From JACADW01 sp963747985 (lineage in GTDB: Bacteria; Acidobacteriota; UBA6911): a stretch of DNA of 64,000 bases. Below are positions 60,876-64,000 of this stretch, in pieces (within the stretch, counting starts at the first letter, position 1; each line of letters opens with the position of its first letter). The DNA lies in assembly GCA_963747985.1 (NCBI GenBank), contig CAVVHG010000014.1:1-64000 (forward strand). The letters run 5' to 3'. A program made the position numbers and the translations under genes. The notes beneath the pieces were generated by a model. It worked only from the letters and a program-made list of their open reading frames with translations, ran no database searches and was not told where the DNA came from.

Positions 60876-61505
60876 ATGACCCGGAAAAGGATCGCGGTCA
60901 TAAAGGTATTCGTTTGGGTGGCCTGCCTCACTCCACTGCTACGGCTTGGCTGGAAGGGGCTGACCGGCGGCCTCGGAGCCAATCCAATTGAGTTCATCAC
61001 TCTCTCGACCGGAACCTGGACGCTGGTATTTCTGCTCGCCACACTGGCAATCACCCCTCTGCGTCGCCTCAGCGGACAATCATGGCTGATCAGGTTCCGC
61101 CGCCTGGTCGGGCTGTTTGCCTTCTTCTATGGGGTGCTTCATTTCATCACCTATATCTGGTTGGACAAGTTCTTCGATGTTCGGGACATGGTCAAGGATG
61201 TTGCCAAGCGGCCGTTCATCACGGCGGGATTCCTGGCATTCCTGCTCCTGATTCCGCTGGCCGCCACATCAACAGCAGGGGCGATCCGTTGGATGGGCGG
61301 AAAACGATGGCAACTTCTGCACCGTCTGATCTATGTCAGCGGCGCCTCTGCCGTCATCCACTTCTGGTGGAAGGTGAAGGCAGACGTCCGCAAGCCGGCG
61401 ATCTACGCAGCGGTTCTCGGCATCCTGCTCGGCCTGCGGCTCATCTTCTGGATCCACGCCAGGCTGTCAAATCCCGGCACTCGATCTGCCCGCCCCCGGG
61501 CGTAG
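60876..61505 (+). CDS. msrQ: MsrQ, haem-containing membrane subunit for MsrP
   Basis: MsrQ passes electrons from the quinone pool or a flavin to MsrP in the periplasm. The 209-residue protein has the six-helix ferric-reductase-like architecture: KVFVWVACLTPLLRLGWKG, the early FITLSTGTWTLVFLLATLAI with PLRRLSG, FFYGVLHFITYIWLDK with a haem-ligand histidine, and later WQLLHRLIYVSGASAVIHFW with two more histidines. The ATG at 60876 follows the msrP stop by five bases, the usual coupling. The open frame upstream overlaps msrP and is not used. Confidence 0.9.
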   Translation: MTRKRIAVIKVFVWVACLTPLLRLGWKGLTGGLGANPIEFITLSTGTWTLVFLLATLAITPLRRLSGQSWLIRFRRLVGLFAFFYGVLHFITYIWLDKFFDVRDMVKDVAKRPFITAGFLAFLLLIPLAATSTAGAIRWMGGKRWQLLHRLIYVSGASAVIHFWWKVKADVRKPAIYAAVLGILLGLRLIFWIHARLSNPGTRSARPRA

Positions 61506-61705
61506 GACCGGCACATCGCCTCCCTCAACTGCGTCCAGCCATGACGATCAGGTGAGATGAAGCGCGAATAACAAGTATAATGGCCGAATGAACCCCGAGG
61601 CCATTCAGGCCGTAAAGAGGTCAGGGTGACACGGCCGTGCGGATTCCCGTCGCCCCCTCAGTGCCTGACCCTGTTGCTGGACGGGTTCGACGAGGGACCG
61701 GTCAC

Positions 61706-62638
61706 ATGACGGAGGGTCGCGTATCGAAAGATCGGGTCGCGGGGATCGTCCTGCTCGGTGTCGCGGGCCTCGCGCTCATGTTGTCCGGATGCTCGATCAG
61801 GAAGGTAGCCGTCAACGTTGCCGGCAAGGCCCTTGCGGACTCCGGATCGACGTTTGCATCCGACGACGATCCGGAGCTGGTGGCCGCCGCAGTACCATTC
61901 GCGCTCAAGACGCTCGAGGCTCTGCTCGCCGAGTCCCCCAGGCACAAAGGTCTGCTGCTCGCGGCGTGCAGCGGGTTCACGCAGTACGCGTATGCCTTCG
62001 TGCAGCAGCCGGCCGACTACATCGAGGACCAGGACCTCGCTCGCGCCACCGAAATGCGGGCGCGCGCCAAGAAGCTGTACCTGCGGGCCGTGGGCTACGG
62101 CATGCGGGACCTGGAGATACAGTTCCCAGGGTTCGCCGACAGGCTCCGCGCGAATCAGGATGAGGCGCTCGCGAAGACGACGAAGAAACAGGTGCCTTTG
62201 CTTTATTACACGGCGGGAGCGTGGGCTGCCGCTTTCGCCCTCGACGTGGCGGACTCGCAGTTGTCGGTGAACCAGACGCTCATCGAGAAAATGATGGCAC
62301 GAGCCCTTGCTCTCGACGAGAGCTGGGAACTGGGAACGGTGCACGATTTCTTCATTTCCTGGGAGGCCGCCCACGAATCGGCCGGCGGATCGATCGAAAA
62401 GGCAAACGAACACTACCGCCGGGCAAGGGAGCTTTCCGCCGGGAAGCGCTTGTCGCCGCTTCTGACTTACGCCGAGGCAGTGCTGATCCGGGAGCAGAAG
62501 AAGGCCGAGTTCGAGGCGCTACTCAACGAGGCCCTCCAATTCGACGTCGAGAAGGCGCCGCCCGAACAGAGACTGGCCAACGTGCTTAGTCAGCGGCGGG
62601 CCAAGTGGCTGCTGTCGCGAGTCGACGTGCTTTTCTGA
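61706..62638 (+). CDS. TRAP-transporter-associated lipoprotein, TatT type
   Basis: TatT-type proteins are helical lipoproteins that trimerise and associate with the DctP subunit in some TRAP systems. The N-terminus has a lipobox: GVAGLALMLSGCS. The rest is all-helical with TPR-like repeats, e.g. VPFALKTLEALLAESPRHKG, FTQYAYAFVQQPADYIEDQD, RARAKKLYLRAVGYGMRDLE and later SAGKRLSPLLTYAEAVLIRE. It lies 24 bases before a dctP gene, the expected neighbour. The ATG at 61706 follows GAGGG at a long distance; an earlier start at 61637 adds residues without a signal sequence. The ligand is unknown. Confidence 0.85.
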   Translation: MTEGRVSKDRVAGIVLLGVAGLALMLSGCSIRKVAVNVAGKALADSGSTFASDDDPELVAAAVPFALKTLEALLAESPRHKGLLLAACSGFTQYAYAFVQQPADYIEDQDLARATEMRARAKKLYLRAVGYGMRDLEIQFPGFADRLRANQDEALAKTTKKQVPLLYYTAGAWAAAFALDVADSQLSVNQTLIEKMMARALALDESWELGTVHDFFISWEAAHESAGGSIEKANEHYRRARELSAGKRLSPLLTYAEAVLIREQKKAEFEALLNEALQFDVEKAPPEQRLANVLSQRRAKWLLSRVDVLF

Positions 62639-62662
62639 GCGGAAGCCTGGAGATACTCGATC

Positions 62663-63721
62663 ATGATTGACAGAAATGTTGAATGCCATCATCGCTTCAT
62701 ACGATGGATTGTTTTGTGCGTCTTCTGTGCCGCCTTGTGCCTGATGCCATCCCCATTGAGCGCACAGGTGATCACCATCAAAATGGCTACGCTCGTGCCC
62801 ACCAACTCATCCTGGTTTCTCGTGTTGAAGGAGGTGGCGAACAAGTGGAACATGCTGTCGGGCGGTAGGGTAAGGGTCATTCTGTACGGTGGAGGTACGA
62901 AGGGAGACGATCCGGAAGTCGTGCAGGCCATGCGGCTCGGTGAACTTCAGGGGGCGCTATTGACCTCCGTCGGGCTGGCTGAGATCGAGAGGTCGGTCTA
63001 CGCTCTGAGCATCCCGATGGCCTACGACTCGTACGACGAGGTGTACGCCGTACTCGCAAAGCTGCGTCCACGCCTCGAGGCCTCGATCGAGGCGAACGGT
63101 TTCGTGGTCCTCAACTGGGTCGATGCGGGATGGATCCATTTCCTCACGACCAAGCCCGTTGCAACGCCCGACGATTTGAGGAAATTGAAACTGTTTCAAT
63201 GGAACGGGGATCCGAAGTCGCTGGAGATTTGGAAGATCGCCGGTTTCAACCCTCGGCCGGCCTCGTCCGCTGATCTGCCGGCGGGTCTCTCAACCGGGCT
63301 CTTCGAAGCGTGCGGCCTCTCGCCTCAGGTCGCCCAGATCGGCCGCTACTACGAGAAGGCGAAATACATGACCGACCTGAACTGGGCGCTGCTCCTCGGC
63401 GCAACGGTAATCAAGAAGGATACATGGGCCAGGGTCCCGGCCGAAGTCAAGCCGGCACTGCTAAAGGCGATGGATGAGGCGGGCGTCAAACTCCAGGCCG
63501 ACATCCGCCGGAGCGGCGAGGCGGACGTGACTGCAATGAAGAGCGCGGGGCTGACGGTCGTGCCGGTAGACGCAAGGACGAAGGAACTATGGCGAAAGAC
63601 CGCCGAGAGTGCCTACGGAAAGATCCGCGGCGATTTCGTCCCTGCAGAAGCGTTTGACGAGGCCATGAAGGCCCGCGACGAATACCGGAAGCAGCACACA
63701 GGGCAGGAACCGAAGAGATAG
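62663..63721 (+). CDS. TRAP transporter solute-binding protein
   Basis: DctP-family proteins bind organic acids in the periplasm and deliver them to the DctQM permease. A signal peptide (FCAALCLMPSPLSAQ) is followed by ITIKMATLVPTNSSWFLVLK at the N-terminus, GGRVRVILYGGGTKGDDPEV near residue 70, and the family motif FVVLNWVDAGWIHFLTTKP near 145, where an arginine often contacts the ligand carboxylate. The C-terminal helical part is complete at residue 352. It follows the TatT-type gene and precedes a DctQ gene, so this is a tripartite TatT-P-Q/M unit. The substrate is not predictable from sequence. Confidence 0.92.
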   Translation: MIDRNVECHHRFIRWIVLCVFCAALCLMPSPLSAQVITIKMATLVPTNSSWFLVLKEVANKWNMLSGGRVRVILYGGGTKGDDPEVVQAMRLGELQGALLTSVGLAEIERSVYALSIPMAYDSYDEVYAVLAKLRPRLEASIEANGFVVLNWVDAGWIHFLTTKPVATPDDLRKLKLFQWNGDPKSLEIWKIAGFNPRPASSADLPAGLSTGLFEACGLSPQVAQIGRYYEKAKYMTDLNWALLLGATVIKKDTWARVPAEVKPALLKAMDEAGVKLQADIRRSGEADVTAMKSAGLTVVPVDARTKELWRKTAESAYGKIRGDFVPAEAFDEAMKARDEYRKQHTGQEPKR

Positions 63722-63732
63722 CGGAGCGTCCC

Positions 63733-64000
63733 ATGACCGATACGGCGAGCGCGTCCCCCACGGGCGACACTGGCTTTCTGGGATCGCTCTGCAGACGCAC
63801 CGAGCAGGCAGTGCTGATGGCCACGTTGGCACTCACGACGGTCCTGCTGCTGATTGACGCCTTCGGCAGGCCGCTGGGCGGTTTTCACGTTCCCGGCAAG
63901 GATGAGTACGTCAAGCAACTGACTCTGTGGCTCGCTTTCGTCGGAGGCCTCGCTGCGGCCGTTCAGGCCAGCCACCTGAAGCTGTCTACGGCCGAGTTCT
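63733..64000 (+). CDS. TRAP transporter small permease (DctQ), truncated by the window end
   Basis: The frame opens at 63733 with an ATG and runs off the window edge. It encodes MTDTASASPTGDTGFLG, then a first transmembrane helix (VLMATLALTTVLLLIDAFG), and the DctQ-like segment KQLTLWLAFVGGLAAAVQAS ending KLSTAEF. These features identify the 4-helix DctQ subunit that pairs with DctM. It follows dctP by 11 bases. The DctM gene presumably lies beyond the window. Confidence 0.85.
   Translation, partial: MTDTASASPTGDTGFLGSLCRRTEQAVLMATLALTTVLLLIDAFGRPLGGFHVPGKDEYVKQLTLWLAFVGGLAAAVQASHLKLSTAEF

Overview
The window is a GC-rich stretch of a Gram-negative bacterial chromosome. Signal peptides, lipoprotein signals, an RND/outer-membrane efflux operon and TRAP transport genes all point to a double membrane. 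Oxygen-related genes (superoxide dismutase, oxygen-dependent protoporphyrinogen oxidase, GlpD) sit beside anaerobic-type C4-dicarboxylate genes (DcuA, aspartase), so a facultative or microaerobic lifestyle is likely. The gene complement (DUF5666 protein, MerR-TPR fusion, TatT-type TRAP genes, dispersed palindromic repeats) resembles soil or sediment Acidobacteriota, but this is only an impression. No rRNA, tRNA, CRISPR array, phage or intact transposase was seen.

Layout. 0-4.3 kb: exported aspartase, exported asparaginase and a DcuA antiporter, apparently a periplasmic asparagine-to-fumarate module, with an intergenic hairpin array. 4.4-11.4 kb: a decayed hicBA toxin-antitoxin pair, an MscS channel, an AsmA-like remnant, a secreted protein with an internal duplication, a frameshifted outer-membrane protein and a small membrane protein. 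12.0-18.5 kb: a tripartite RND efflux operon whose three genes are broken by about ten single-base frameshifts, then an intact secreted protein. 18.6-25.9 kb: a glycogen-to-glycolysis operon (glgP, pgm, tal, pgi). 26.2-32.3 kb: a PilZ protein followed by a giant receiver-PAS-coiled-coil-PAS-pseudokinase locus, split by identical 1-bp deletions in a 159-bp tandem repeat. 32.4-41.3 kb: a DJ-1/PfpI protein, Fe/Mn SOD, tyrosine phenol-lyase, polyphosphate glucokinase, an M24 peptidase, a D-apionate-lactonase-like protein and GlpD. 41.3-49.9 kb: a DUF5666 protein, nitroreductase, membrane protein, TudS-like DUF523-DUF1722 protein, site-2 protease with CBS domains, M20 amidohydrolase coupled to a histone-deacetylase-fold enzyme, and a Yip1 protein. 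50.0-59.9 kb: two SDR enzymes, a degenerate Mut7-C protein, YjbQ, HemY, a ParB-like/GNAT pair, GpmA, a patatin, a HAD phosphatase and a MerR-TPR regulator. 59.9-64.0 kb: MsrPQ (msrP frameshifted) and a TatT-DctP-DctQ TRAP transporter that runs off the end.

The strongest themes are carbon handling (glycogen degradation, sugar-phosphate interconversion, polyP-dependent glucose phosphorylation, amino-acid deamination to fumarate or pyruvate) and a large, structurally odd signalling locus. The uneven distribution of frameshifts matters: they cluster at 10-17 kb and in a few other genes, while most of the window is intact. They are either real pseudogenes or local sequence errors.
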